From Planctomycetaceae bacterium (lineage in GTDB: Bacteria; Planctomycetota; Planctomycetia; Pirellulales; PNKZ01), in the NCBI GenBank assembly GCA_016793115.1, contig JAEUIN010000407.1, forward strand, positions 124,001 to 188,000: a stretch of 64,000 nucleotides of DNA. The letters are read 5' to 3'. Position numbers and translations under genes: made by a program. Shown piece by piece: positions 15,954 through 24,949 of this stretch. The stretch's first letter is position 1; every line of letters starts with the position of its first letter. The notes under the pieces are model-generated. The model did not search any database and was not told the origin of the DNA. It was given only the letters and a program-made list of their open reading frames with translations.

Positions 15954-18128
15954 GTGAACCACGAATTGGAAGCGATCGGCATGGATTACAGCCGTCAGAT
16001 TCGTCTCGTGTCCACGGACGGACAACGAGTAGCTTATTCTCCTGCGACGCTCACCATGGCCCAGCCCGAACATGAGCGGCTTGCGGCTCCTTTGCGTCGC
16101 GCGATTTCTCGCACTCGGCAATGGCTGCTCGGCGAACAGCAGTCGGACGGGCATTGGTGCGCCGAACTCGAAGGCGACACGATCCTCGAGAGCGAGTACA
16201 TCCTTTTGCTCGCCTTTCTCGGCAAGCACGACGGTGAGATCGCGCTGAAGTGCGCTCGCTACATTCTCACGAAACAAAACGCCGACGGCGGGTGGGCGCA
16301 GTATCCGGGCGGCAAGCTCGATATCTCAATCAGCGTCAAAGCCTACTTCGCGCTCAAGTTGACCGGCCACGACCCCTCGAGCGCCGAAATGCAACGCGCT
16401 CGCAAAGCGATTCTGCTTCACGGCGGCGCCGACGCCGTGAACAGCTTCACGCGTTTCTATCTCGCGCTGCTGGGACAAATCTCCTACGACCAGTGCCCGG
16501 CGGTGCCTCCGGAGATGATGCTGCTGCCGAAGTGGTTCCCGATCAACATCTACTCCATGAGCGCCTGGAGCCGCACGATCGTCGTGCCGCTGGCCGTCAT
16601 GTGGGCTCACCGTCCGACGGCGCGGCTGGAGCCGCACGAAGGCATCCGCGAACTGTTTCTCAAGCATCCGGCCGACTGGCCGAAGCTGCGCTGCCCGGGT
16701 TTGCAGGGCGGCACCGGCTTTTTCAGTTGGGATCATTTGTTCCGTCGGGTCGATCAAGCTTTCAAGTTCTGCGAACGCAGCAACTTGAAGCCGCTCCGAA
16801 AGCGGTCGTTGAAGCAAGCCGAAAACTGGATGGTCGAGCGCTTCAGCGGCAGCGACGGTCTCGGCGCGATCTTCCCGCCGATGGTCTGGAGCATCATCGC
16901 ATTGAAGTGTCTCGGCTATGCCGACGATTCGGCCGAGATGATCTACTGCGTGCAGCGTCTCGAAGGGTTGATCATTGAAGAGCAAAAGACCGCGCGGCTT
17001 CAGCCGTGCAAGTCGCCCGTGTGGGATACGGCCATCGCGCTGCGCGCGCTCGGCGACGCCGGTCTGCCGACGAGCCACCCGGCGATGCGCGAAGCGATCG
17101 GCTGGTTGCTCGATAAGCAAGTCACCCGCAAAGGCGATTGGTGCGAAACGGTCGACGCTCCGGCCGGCGGCGGCTGGTGTTTCGAATACGAAAACGACTT
17201 CTATCCCGACGTCGACGATACGGCCATGGTCGCCATGGCGTTGGCGCAGCAATTCGTACCGCCGTCGGAAGCGCTGTCGCCGCCGCCCGAATTAAATCTC
17301 GTCGACGAAGCCGAAGCCCGTTCGTTCGAGCAAGAGGAAGAAGCCTCGCGACTGGCCCGCACCACGGCCGCATTGCAGCGGGCCGAGCGTTGGCTGTTGG
17401 CGATGCAAAACCTCGACGGCGGTTGGGGCGCCTTCGATCGCGACAACGACATGGAACTGTTGTGCTACGTCCCCTTTGCCGATCACAACGCGATGATCGA
17501 CCCGAGCACGCCCGATCTCGCGGCCCGCGTGCTCGAAGCTTTGGGCACGCTCGGTCGACGCCTTGGCGATCCGGCCGTCGATCGCTCGGTCGCCTATTTG
17601 CGTAAGTCGCAAGAAGCCGACGGCAGTTGGTTCGGCCGTTGGGGCGTGAATTACATCTACGGCACCTGGCAAGTGCTCACCGGTTTGAAGGCGATCGGCA
17701 TGTCGCCCGACGATCCGATGATGGTGGCCGGGGCGAATTGGCTGCTCTGTTGTCAGCAGCCGGGCGGCGCGTGGGGCGAATCGTGCGACACGTACGAAGA
17801 TCCGCGGTTACGCGGCAGCGGCAACGCGACGCCTTCGCAAACGGCGTGGGCCGTGATGGGGCTCATCGCGGCCGGCCTCGCCGACCACGAAGCCGTGGCC
17901 CGTGGCATTCGTTATTTGATTGAAACGCAGAAGCAAGACGGCAGCTGGGACGAGGCCGACTTTACCGGCACCGGGTTCCCGCGCGTGTTCTATCTGCGCT
18001 ACCATTACTACCGCATTTACTTCCCGCTGATGGCGCTGGGCCGCTGGGCCGACGCCGTCGGCACGCGGCTGGAAACGTTCGACGGCGCATCGACGATCGC
18101 CAAACTTGAGCACCCGGCCGTGCTGTGA
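15954..18128 (+). CDS. shc: Squalene-hopene cyclase
   Basis: 724 residues from the GTG at 15954, chosen because GGGAGG (15941-15946) sits 7 bases upstream; the frame is open further back but lacks support. The catalytic acid motif DVDDTA is at 419-424. Repeated QW motifs are visible: QSDGHW, QNADGGW, QNLDGGW, QEADGSW, QQPGGAW and QKQDGSW. It cyclises squalene to hopene and diplopterol at the cytoplasmic face of the membrane. It opens hopanoid cluster A with hpnH and hpnG. Confidence 0.97.
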   Translation: MNHELEAIGMDYSRQIRLVSTDGQRVAYSPATLTMAQPEHERLAAPLRRAISRTRQWLLGEQQSDGHWCAELEGDTILESEYILLLAFLGKHDGEIALKCARYILTKQNADGGWAQYPGGKLDISISVKAYFALKLTGHDPSSAEMQRARKAILLHGGADAVNSFTRFYLALLGQISYDQCPAVPPEMMLLPKWFPINIYSMSAWSRTIVVPLAVMWAHRPTARLEPHEGIRELFLKHPADWPKLRCPGLQGGTGFFSWDHLFRRVDQAFKFCERSNLKPLRKRSLKQAENWMVERFSGSDGLGAIFPPMVWSIIALKCLGYADDSAEMIYCVQRLEGLIIEEQKTARLQPCKSPVWDTAIALRALGDAGLPTSHPAMREAIGWLLDKQVTRKGDWCETVDAPAGGGWCFEYENDFYPDVDDTAMVAMALAQQFVPPSEALSPPPELNLVDEAEARSFEQEEEASRLARTTAALQRAERWLLAMQNLDGGWGAFDRDNDMELLCYVPFADHNAMIDPSTPDLAARVLEALGTLGRRLGDPAVDRSVAYLRKSQEADGSWFGRWGVNYIYGTWQVLTGLKAIGMSPDDPMMVAGANWLLCCQQPGGAWGESCDTYEDPRLRGSGNATPSQTAWAVMGLIAAGLADHEAVARGIRYLIETQKQDGSWDEADFTGTGFPRVFYLRYHYYRIYFPLMALGRWADAVGTRLETFDGASTIAKLEHPAVL

Positions 18129-18225
18129 ATGGCAAAAGCTGAAAGGCAAAACACAAAACGGCGAAAGCGAATTTAGACTCACTCTTAGCTTTGTTTTGAC
18201 TTTTGCATTCTGACTTTTGCGTTCG
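18129..18225 (+). repeat. Dispersed repeat R2, copy 2
   Basis: It begins directly after the shc stop codon, as copy 1 begins after the aldolase stop. The block order is GGCAAAAG, GAAAGGCAAAAC, CAAAACGGCG, then the shared 19-mer at 18201-18219. Its 3' end abuts the hpnH ribosome site. Confidence 0.7.
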
Positions 18226-18261
18226 GAATTGATCTCGTTATTTCGTGAAGGAATCCACCCC

Positions 18262-19419
18262 GTGGGTGTGCCGCTGTCGCAGATGTTCACCGTCGCTTCG
18301 TACGTGCTGCGGAAGCGGCTGCGCGGCGAGAAGCGGTATCCGCTCGTGCTCATGCTCGAGCCGCTGTTTCGCTGCAACTTGGCCTGCGCCGGGTGCGGCA
18401 AGATTCAGTTTCCGGCGGAGATTCTCAAGAAGAACCTTTCGCCCGAGGCGTGCTTCCGCGCCGTCGACGAGTGCGGCGCGCCGATGGTCTCGATTCCGGG
18501 CGGGGAGCCTCTGCTGCATCCGCAAATCGCCGAAATCGTCGAAGGCTTGGTCGCCCGTAAGAAATACGTCTACCTTTGCACGAACGCGCTCAAGCTCGAA
18601 GCCGCGTTGCCGCAGTTCAAACCGTCGAAGTATCTCTCGTTTTCCATTCACATGGACGGCCCGCGCGAGGAACACGATCACGCCGTCTGCCGCGAGGGAA
18701 CGTTCGACGTCGCCGTCCAAGCGATCCGCGCGGCCCTCAAGGCCGGCTTCCGTGTGACGACCAACACCACGCTGTTCGACACCGCCGAGCCGGAGCGGTT
18801 CCGCAAGTTCTTCGACGAGATGATGCAACTCGGCGTCGAAGGCATGATGATCTCGCCGGGCTATAGCTACGAAAAGGCGCCCGACCAGGACCATTTCTTG
18901 CAGCGCGAAAAGACCGTGCGGTTGTTTCGTTCGCTCTTGGAGAAGCCGCGGCGTTGGGCGTTCAATCAGTCGCCGCTGTTCCTTGAGTTCCTCCAAGGGA
19001 AATTCGATCTCGAATGCACCCCCTGGGGCAACCCGACGTACAACGTCTTCGGTTGGCAAAAGCCGTGCTACTTGCTCGGTGAGGGCCATGTCGCCACGTT
19101 CCAAGAACTTCTCGATTCGACCAACTGGAGCGATTACGGCTGCAAAAGCGGCAACCCGAAGTGCCGGGATTGCATGGTTCATTCCGGTTACGAGCCGAGC
19201 GCCGTCACGGCGACGTTCGGTACGCTCAAGGGCTTCCTGCGTACGGCCCGCGTGGCGCTCTTCGGCCCCACGCGCGGCGCGCCGCTGCCGGAGCGCACGA
19301 CGACGACCGTGTCCGCGGCCCGGATTTCGGCGGGGAGCACGGTGTCGCATCGGGTCGACGCTCCGTCGGCGATCAAGCAAACGGCCGACGGCACGTTCGA
19401 ACTCGTCGTGAATAAGTAG
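18262..19419 (+). CDS. hpnH: Hopanoid radical SAM protein HpnH (adenosylhopane synthase)
   Basis: 385 residues from the GTG at 18262, which has AAGGA at 18248-18252; the upstream open frame is translated repeat R2. The radical SAM cluster motif is C38-x3-C42-x2-C45 in FRCNLACAGCGK, followed by the GGEPLLHP motif and a C-terminal Cys-rich segment (CKSGNPKCRDCMVHSGYE). HpnH joins the 5'-deoxyadenosyl radical to diploptene to give adenosylhopane. The last ~60 residues (after the ARVALFG stretch) are a low-complexity extension. Confidence 0.96.
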   Translation: MGVPLSQMFTVASYVLRKRLRGEKRYPLVLMLEPLFRCNLACAGCGKIQFPAEILKKNLSPEACFRAVDECGAPMVSIPGGEPLLHPQIAEIVEGLVARKKYVYLCTNALKLEAALPQFKPSKYLSFSIHMDGPREEHDHAVCREGTFDVAVQAIRAALKAGFRVTTNTTLFDTAEPERFRKFFDEMMQLGVEGMMISPGYSYEKAPDQDHFLQREKTVRLFRSLLEKPRRWAFNQSPLFLEFLQGKFDLECTPWGNPTYNVFGWQKPCYLLGEGHVATFQELLDSTNWSDYGCKSGNPKCRDCMVHSGYEPSAVTATFGTLKGFLRTARVALFGPTRGAPLPERTTTTVSAARISAGSTVSHRVDAPSAIKQTADGTFELVVNK

Positions 19420-19425
19420 AATTGG

Positions 19426-20358
19426 GTGAACCCCGCGAGGCCCCAGCCGAAATCAAGCGTCGATTTCCGCCTGGGCCACGCCCCGTCGATGTCGATACGA
19501 CACGACCGGACTTCGACCCACCCCGCAGCTACAGCTATGCTCACCTCGCAGCCTTGCGATATCGGTTTCGTCTTCGCCCATAGCTCGGAGCAGGGGTGCA
19601 CGGAAGATCTGCTGGGCGAGCTGCAATACTTCGAGGCCGACGGGCTGCCGATTCGCCTCGGCACCTTGCACGGTCGCCGCATTGCGATCGCGACCTCCGG
19701 GCCCGGCCGCGCCGCCGCCGCCGAGGCTTGCCGCACGCTGATTGCCGGGCATCGGCCGCAGTGGCTGATCTCCGCCGGGTTCTGCGGCGGGCTCGTTCCG
19801 CAACTCCGTCGCAACCACATTGTCGCCGCGACGTCGTTTTTCGTTCCGGCGACTCAGCCGGAACTCCTGCTGCCCGATATTGCGCAGGCCTTGTCGGCCG
19901 GCATCCCCGCGCCGACTCACCAAGGCCGCCTTGTAACGGTCGATCACATCGTCGCACAATCGAATGAGAAGCACGCGCTGGGCGAAGCGACGGGAGCGAT
20001 CGCTTGCGAAATGGAGTCCGATGCGGTCGTCGCCGCCTGCCGCGAACAGGGCGTCGCGTGCTTGGTGTTGCGCGTCGTCAGCGACCCGGTCGACGAAGAG
20101 CTCCCGGCCGACCTGGAACCGCTCTTACAAAAGCAATCGACGGCCCGCCTCTTCGGCTCCGTCGTCGGAACGCTCTGGCGACGTCCGGCGAGCGCGAAAG
20201 ACATGTTTCGGTTGAAAGAAGCGGCGTTGATCGCAGGCGACACACTGGCGAAATACCTGAGCGAAGTCGTCGCCAAGCTCCCGCTGGAGCCCCGGATTCG
20301 CGAAGCCCCGCCAAAACCGCAACCGGAACTCGGTCGTGAGGAGAGGCCCTCCCCATGA
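19426..20358 (+). CDS. hpnG: Hopanoid-associated nucleosidase/phosphorylase HpnG
   Basis: Up to 310 residues from the GTG at 19426, 6 bases after hpnH; in-frame ATGs at 19489 and 19537 are also possible, and family alignment would favour the last. It belongs to the PNP/UDP phosphorylase superfamily: ATSGPGRAAAAEACRTLI, the glycine-rich ISAGFCGGLVP, and AIACEMESDAVV with the EMES ribose-binding signature. It removes adenine from adenosylhopane on the way to bacteriohopanetetrol. The stop overlaps the next start by four bases (ATGA), implying translational coupling. Confidence 0.88.
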   Translation: MNPARPQPKSSVDFRLGHAPSMSIRHDRTSTHPAATAMLTSQPCDIGFVFAHSSEQGCTEDLLGELQYFEADGLPIRLGTLHGRRIAIATSGPGRAAAAEACRTLIAGHRPQWLISAGFCGGLVPQLRRNHIVAATSFFVPATQPELLLPDIAQALSAGIPAPTHQGRLVTVDHIVAQSNEKHALGEATGAIACEMESDAVVAACREQGVACLVLRVVSDPVDEELPADLEPLLQKQSTARLFGSVVGTLWRRPASAKDMFRLKEAALIAGDTLAKYLSEVVAKLPLEPRIREAPPKPQPELGREERPSP

Positions 20359-21947
20359 TCCTCGCCGGCCAACCCCAGATTCATTCCACATTCAGCATTC
20401 GGCATTCAGCATTCCGTCTCGCGCTCTCTGTCGTGCTGTCGTCGGCCGCCTGCGGCGCAATCCGCGCCCAAGACTATCGTCCTCCCGCCGATCCGCCGGC
20501 GGGCAACGATTGGTCGCACCCGTCGCTCCGCGCCTACCAGGCTCGGCTCAACGCCAAGATCGGCCACTATCGCGAGATGCCGCTCGACGAGAAGGCCGAA
20601 TACTTCGAGTGGGAACTTTGGCGCTACCACTTGATGGAACAAAAGCAGATTTACAGCCAGACCGAATTGGCAGCCGCGCCGGGCGTCCTGCCGACGTCGA
20701 TCCCCCTGCGCGACATGTCCACTTGGAACGGCTCCGTCATGGCGGCGCTGTCGTTCAAGTATGCCGTGACGCGCGAGCCGGAAACGTTGCGCCGCCTCGG
20801 CGAACTCGTTCGCGGGATGCATTTCTTCTTCCAAGTGACGGAAGTTCCCGGCCTGCCGTGCCGCGCGATCCATCCCACGCGTTGGCCCAACAACGACCAC
20901 GGCGAAATGCGCGAATACATCGCCCCCGGCGGCCGCAAATGGTATTACGTGCCCGACCCGGCCAAGGGAGGCTTCAATCAAATCGCCGGCGGCTATGCGG
21001 CGCTCATGATGTTCGCGGCCGGCGATTTGCCCGCCGATGTGCGCGCGCTGGCCGTGGCCGACTACTCGGCGATGATCAAGCATCTGATCGTTCACGATTG
21101 GAAGGCGACCGACAAAGCCGGCCCGACTTCGTACGGCGACCTCACTCCGGTCGTCGGCGGTCACGGAATTCCCTTCAACGCCCAAGTCGCCTATCAGCTC
21201 GTCGCGTTGGGCCACACGTTTCCGCCCGCCGACGAACCGACGGCCGGACTCTTTTCCCGTGAGTTCCAGCGCCTTCGCAACAAGCATCATTGCTATTTCG
21301 AGTACCCCTTTCACGCTTTGGTGCTGCCGCAGCGCGTCGGCGGCAGCCCGTTGGTGAAAGGGATGAACGATCGCAATCACGTCACCAATGCGGCGTTCAT
21401 CGGCTTGCTGCTCGACTACGATCAGAAGCGCCGCACCGGCCGGCCGGTCGACGGCACGTTCACCCACCAACTCGGCCAGACCATGGTGCATGCCATGGAA
21501 GAGCTGTACGACAAGCGCAACGCACTTTGCACGTTTATGTGGGCCGGCCTCACGCGCGATCAGAACGTGCTCAAGTACATCGTGGACAACGAGCGCAATC
21601 GGTTGAATCATCAAATGCGCACCGCGCAATCGCTCGTCGACGGCGTCGAACAGCTGCGCCGCTTCAAACTCGATCGCTGGTGGAAAGTCGGCGAAGCGGT
21701 CGAGGTGAAGCAGATGGTTTGGAACGACGAATTTCGGCCCGACGATTCCATTTGGAAGGTGAGTCCGTTTTACGCGTTTCGCCAGACCGGCCCGGAGGTA
21801 AATCAACACTTTTGCGCGATGGACTATCTCTACGCCTACTGGTTGTTTCGCTATTTTCGCCTTGACGAACATGTGAACCTGCGACAATCGGCGCATGCCG
21901 ACGTCATGCGGCGCACCCCCGGTCTCAAAACTTGGCCGACGGAGTAG
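20355..21947 (+). CDS. Secreted alpha-helical protein coupled to hpnG, function unknown
   Basis: 530 residues. The ATG overlaps the hpnG stop. The first ~25 residues are encoded by a repeat (20390-20414), followed by the hydrophobic core LALSVVLSSAACGAIRA, so the protein should be exported. The mature part is rich in aromatic and charged residues: STWNGSVMAALSFKYAV, HFFFQVTEVPGLPCRAI, GGFNQIAGGYAALMMFA. Paired helices of this kind resemble (alpha/alpha)-toroid glycosidase or terpenoid-cyclase folds, but no catalytic motif is certain. I do not recognise the family. The coupling suggests a role near hopanoid or outer-surface metabolism. Confidence 0.75.
   Translation: MILAGQPQIHSTFSIRHSAFRLALSVVLSSAACGAIRAQDYRPPADPPAGNDWSHPSLRAYQARLNAKIGHYREMPLDEKAEYFEWELWRYHLMEQKQIYSQTELAAAPGVLPTSIPLRDMSTWNGSVMAALSFKYAVTREPETLRRLGELVRGMHFFFQVTEVPGLPCRAIHPTRWPNNDHGEMREYIAPGGRKWYYVPDPAKGGFNQIAGGYAALMMFAAGDLPADVRALAVADYSAMIKHLIVHDWKATDKAGPTSYGDLTPVVGGHGIPFNAQVAYQLVALGHTFPPADEPTAGLFSREFQRLRNKHHCYFEYPFHALVLPQRVGGSPLVKGMNDRNHVTNAAFIGLLLDYDQKRRTGRPVDGTFTHQLGQTMVHAMEELYDKRNALCTFMWAGLTRDQNVLKYIVDNERNRLNHQMRTAQSLVDGVEQLRRFKLDRWWKVGEAVEVKQMVWNDEFRPDDSIWKVSPFYAFRQTGPEVNQHFCAMDYLYAYWLFRYFRLDEHVNLRQSAHADVMRRTPGLKTWPTE
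20390..20414 (+). repeat. Short repeat R3 inside a coding start
   Basis: It consists of near-tandem ATTCAGCATTC and GGCATTCAGCATTC units. It lies inside the signal-peptide codons of the gene at 20355 and encodes HSTFSIRHSAFR. Confidence 0.6.
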
Positions 21948-21951
21948 CCGC

Positions 21952-22308
21952 GTGACGACCTATCCGCACCGAATTCGCCTTCGCGATCCTTGGGACGTCG
22001 AAACGGCCGGCGACGGCACGTCGCGCGCACGTCGCAAATTCAACTTCCCCGCCGAACTCGGCCCGCGCGAAGACGTCTGGCTGATGATCGCCGACTCCAG
22101 CGGACTTCTGGCCTGGACCGTCAACGACGCGCGTTATAGTTCCGACGACTTTTCGTCGGGCGTCGGATTGTCTATCACGAAGTTGTTGCGACGGCATAAC
22201 GTCGTCGATCTTGAGCTTGCCCCGGGCGGCACGCGCGGGGAAGTCTACCTGGAAGTCCGCCTCCTCGACCCGCCCGACGCGCTTCTCGGTCGCCGCCGGC
22301 CGGATTAA
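21952..22308 (+). CDS. Small beta-rich protein of unknown function
   Basis: 118 residues from the GTG at 21952, four bases after the previous stop; the frame is open further upstream but overlaps the preceding gene. It opens with TYPHRIRLRDPWDVE and holds alternating strands (KFNFPAEL, VWLMIADSSGLLAWTVN, VYLEVRLLD). There is no signal peptide and no catalytic motif. Close spacing puts it in the hpnG transcript. I recognise no named family. Confidence 0.7.
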   Translation: MTTYPHRIRLRDPWDVETAGDGTSRARRKFNFPAELGPREDVWLMIADSSGLLAWTVNDARYSSDDFSSGVGLSITKLLRRHNVVDLELAPGGTRGEVYLEVRLLDPPDALLGRRRPD

Positions 22309-22353
22309 GATGACGCCGAGTCGTTCGAATCGCGCGCCGCAGGGACACCACTC

Positions 22354-23598
22354 ATGATCGGTTTCCGTCGCAATCTTTCGTCGATCGTTTTCAGCGCTCT
22401 CGTTCTCGTCGTCGGTTGCGAACAAGGAGCGATCGACACGCAAGAATCACTCAAAGCTTCGAGCGTCACCGAGGCGCAGCGTAAGACCGACGCCGCGGCG
22501 AAGCTGAGCGAAACGGAACTTGCCGCCGGCTGGATTCAACTTTTCGACGGCACGACCCTCTACGGCTGGGAGCCCACGAGCAACGCCGACTGGAAAGTCG
22601 CGGACGGCGCGATCACCGTCGCCGGCGGTGAGCCCGGCTTCCTGTGCACGACGAGCGACTTCGGCGATTACGTCTTCCGCTGCGATTTCAAAGCGCCGGC
22701 GGCGACCAATAGCGGCATCTTTCTCCGCATGCCGCTCAAGCCGACCGACCCGGCCAAAGATTGCTACGAGCTGAACATCGCCGCGCCCGACGTCAGCCCG
22801 TTCTCGAACGGCGGCTTCGTCAATCGCCAGAAGGCGACGAAATACGTCGCGGCCCAAGACTGGCGGACGTATGAAGTCTCGGCCGAAGGGGGGCACTTCC
22901 TAGTCAAGATCGACGGCGAATTGGTGCTCGACTACACCGATCCGCAACCGCTCGGCCGCGGTCGAATCGGTCTGCAGTTTCGCGCCGGCGAAGTCTCTTT
23001 CCGCAACATTCGCCTGCGTCCGCTCGGCTTGAAGAGCCTCTTCAACGGCAAGGACCTCACCGGTTGGAAGCCGAAGCACCCGGAATCGAAGAGCGAATTT
23101 AGCGTGACGCCCGAAGGAACGCTGAACGTGAAGAACGGGCGTGGACAATTGGAAACCGAAGCCGAGTTCGGCGACTTCGTGATGCAGTTGGAGTGCTTCT
23201 CCAACGGCAAGCAGCTCAATTCCGGCGTGTTCTTTCGCAGCATCCCCGGCGAGTTCACCAACGGCTACGAGTGCCAGATCCAAAACGGCTACAAAGACGG
23301 TGATCGTTCCAAACCGATCGATTGCGGCACCGGCGGGTTCTATCGGCGCAGCGACGCGCGACTCGTCATGGCCGACGACTTCCAATGGTTTCCCATGACG
23401 CTCATAGCCTCGGGACCGCATATGGCCGCTTGGGTCAACGGGGTGCAGGTGAGCGATTGGACCGATCAGCGCGACGCGGACCCCAACCCGCGGAAAGGCC
23501 TGCGGCTCGCGCCGGGCACGCTGATTCTCCAAGGCCACGATCCGACGACCGACCTCTCATTCCGCAAGCTTCAAGCGGCCGAACTCCCCAAGCGCTAG
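22354..23598 (+). CDS. Lipoprotein with two DUF1080 domains
   Basis: 414 residues. The lipobox LVVGC gives a lipidated Cys22. Two 3-keto-disaccharide-hydrolase (DUF1080) domains follow: ~45-215 (WIQLFDGTTLYGW, NSGIFLRMP, YELNI) and ~228-412 (KSLFNGKDLTGWK, LNSGVFFRS, YECQIQNGY). These are jelly-roll folds found in secreted sugar hydrolases and carbohydrate-binding proteins, abundant in planctomycetes. The tandem copies share the LFDG/LFNG and NSG landmarks. The second keeps the acidic YECQIQN motif, the first YELNIAA, so activities may differ. Confidence 0.9.
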   Translation: MIGFRRNLSSIVFSALVLVVGCEQGAIDTQESLKASSVTEAQRKTDAAAKLSETELAAGWIQLFDGTTLYGWEPTSNADWKVADGAITVAGGEPGFLCTTSDFGDYVFRCDFKAPAATNSGIFLRMPLKPTDPAKDCYELNIAAPDVSPFSNGGFVNRQKATKYVAAQDWRTYEVSAEGGHFLVKIDGELVLDYTDPQPLGRGRIGLQFRAGEVSFRNIRLRPLGLKSLFNGKDLTGWKPKHPESKSEFSVTPEGTLNVKNGRGQLETEAEFGDFVMQLECFSNGKQLNSGVFFRSIPGEFTNGYECQIQNGYKDGDRSKPIDCGTGGFYRRSDARLVMADDFQWFPMTLIASGPHMAAWVNGVQVSDWTDQRDADPNPRKGLRLAPGTLILQGHDPTTDLSFRKLQAAELPKR

Positions 23599-23783
23599 CC
23601 GAACCGGTGAGTCGGCATAGCGGATCGATCGGTTCCGCGACGGGCTTATCGCTCTGTCCCTTTCAGTATCTCGTCGATGAGTAGCCGCGTTTGGTTACTC
23701 AGGCCGAACTGGAATGCGCCGTCTATGCGCCACTCCGTGAACTTCTTCACAAACTGCCCCGCGGTAAAACGGCGAAAATTTCA

Positions 23784-23813
23784 TTGACTGTCGTTTCGCG
23801 TAACGGCTAGAAC
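23784..23813 (+). promoter_or_regulatory. Probable promoter for the CBS protein gene
   Basis: TTGACT (23784-23789), an 18-base spacer and TAGAAC (23808-23813), about 108 bases ahead of the GTG at 23921. It lies in the 322-base gap 23599-23920, which holds no other supported feature. Confidence 0.45.
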
Positions 23814-23920
23814 CCAAAGAGGGGCCGTTGCGAGCGCCGTCGCCGGCTCACGCCGTCTCGATGGCAGGTCGTCAGTTCTTTTCCGCTCACGTCTACTACC
23901 TTCGTTCGGAGGATCGCGCC

Positions 23921-24361
23921 GTGAAACTGATGGATATCTTGCGCGTCAAAGGAACCAACGTTCACTGTATTGCGCCCGGCGCCACCGTCGCCGAGGCGGT
24001 GCAGAAGTTGGTCGACCACAACATCGGCTCCCTCGTCGTTCGTGAAGACATGGGGCCGCGGCTCGGCCGTGTGCTCGGCATCATTACCGAGCGCGATATT
24101 CTGCGTACGTGCGCCTGCAACAAAGAATCGTTCTGCGAGCGCGCCGTCGCCGAGGTGATGACGAAAGACGTCATCGTCGGCACGCCTTACGATTCCATCG
24201 ATGAGACGATGGGGCTCATGACCCAGCATCGCATTCGCCATTTGCCCGTGATGGACGGCGACGAATTGAAAGGAATGATCTCGATCGGCGACGTCGTCAA
24301 AGCCCATCACCACATGGCCGTCGTCGAGAATCACTATCTGAAGAGCTACATTCAGAGCTGA
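23921..24361 (+). CDS. CBS-pair regulatory protein
   Basis: 146 residues from the GTG at 23921, chosen for GGAGGA 7 bases upstream. Two CBS domains: the first around GATVAEAVQKLVDHNIGSLVV to GIITERDILR, the second around VGTPYDSIDETMGLMTQHRIRHLPV to GMISIGDVVKAHH. CBS pairs bind adenosine nucleotides or SAM and regulate partners; a stand-alone pair like this has no visible partner here. Three Cys occur close together in the inter-domain segment (CACNKESFC), possibly redox-sensitive. A perfect palindromic terminator follows. Confidence 0.92.
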   Translation: MKLMDILRVKGTNVHCIAPGATVAEAVQKLVDHNIGSLVVREDMGPRLGRVLGIITERDILRTCACNKESFCERAVAEVMTKDVIVGTPYDSIDETMGLMTQHRIRHLPVMDGDELKGMISIGDVVKAHHHMAVVENHYLKSYIQS

Positions 24362-24396
24362 GCGAGGATCGGCGTCGTAATTCGCAAAATGAAGTC

Positions 24397-24420
24397 AAAC
24401 GGGGGCCGCGGCCCCCGTTT
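24397..24420. terminator. Bidirectional terminator
   Basis: A perfect 24-base palindrome with a G/C core flanked by AAAC and GTTT. It lies between the convergent genes ending at 24361 and 24439, so it can end both transcripts. Confidence 0.8.
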
Positions 24421-24438
24421 GCGTTTCGCGCTTGCCGA

Positions 24439-24639
24439 TTATTTTGCGGCTTCAAATCGCTCTTTGTATTGCTTCTTCCAACTCGTCAGAGCGAGCGTCG
24501 CCGTTTTGGCCGTTTCGCCTTCGATGAGCACGCGGTCGACGAAGCCCCAGGCCGTGTAAGTCTTTTCGACATGCTTCATGTCGACCTCATGCGTGCGGCC
24601 GTCGAATGTGAGCACGTCGTGGACAAGTTTCGGACGCAT
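24439..24639 (-). CDS. Small protein of unknown function (66 aa)
   Basis: 66 residues starting MRPKLVHDVLTFDGRTHEV. A GAGAGG ribosome site precedes the ATG at 24639, and a shared terminator follows the stop, which supports a real gene. It is basic, has no membrane segment, and contains aromatic residues (YTAWGFVDRV) and a charged C-terminal helix (SWKKQYKERFEAAK). No family was recognised. Confidence 0.65.
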   Translation of the reverse strand: MRPKLVHDVLTFDGRTHEVDMKHVEKTYTAWGFVDRVLIEGETAKTATLALTSWKKQYKERFEAAK

Positions 24640-24949
24640 GGCGGGCCTCTCAGAATGGATGGAGCAAAACCGCGTGTAGCGCCGTTCGCTAGGCGAGGCT
24701 TCGAGAAGTGTGCCTTAAGCCTACACTGTTTCGTCGTGCCGGCTGACGGAATTCGCACTCGATCGTCGAGAATTGAGGAAAAGTGGGGCATTGAGCCCTC
24801 TGGCGCTCGGCCCCGCATGAAACCGGCATCGACGCCCTTCGACCGACTCGCTACACATTGGCCCGCACCGGCAATCGCGGCGCAGCGCTCGCCGTCTCGA
24901 TCTCAGTTCGGTCGCATTTTCTCAATGACGCAAAACACGGATCGCTCTG
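24640..24949. other. Divergent intergenic gap
   Basis: 310 bases between the divergent starts of the 66-residue gene and the DUF374 gene. I see no convincing promoter pair, RNA gene or repeat. Confidence 0.5.
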
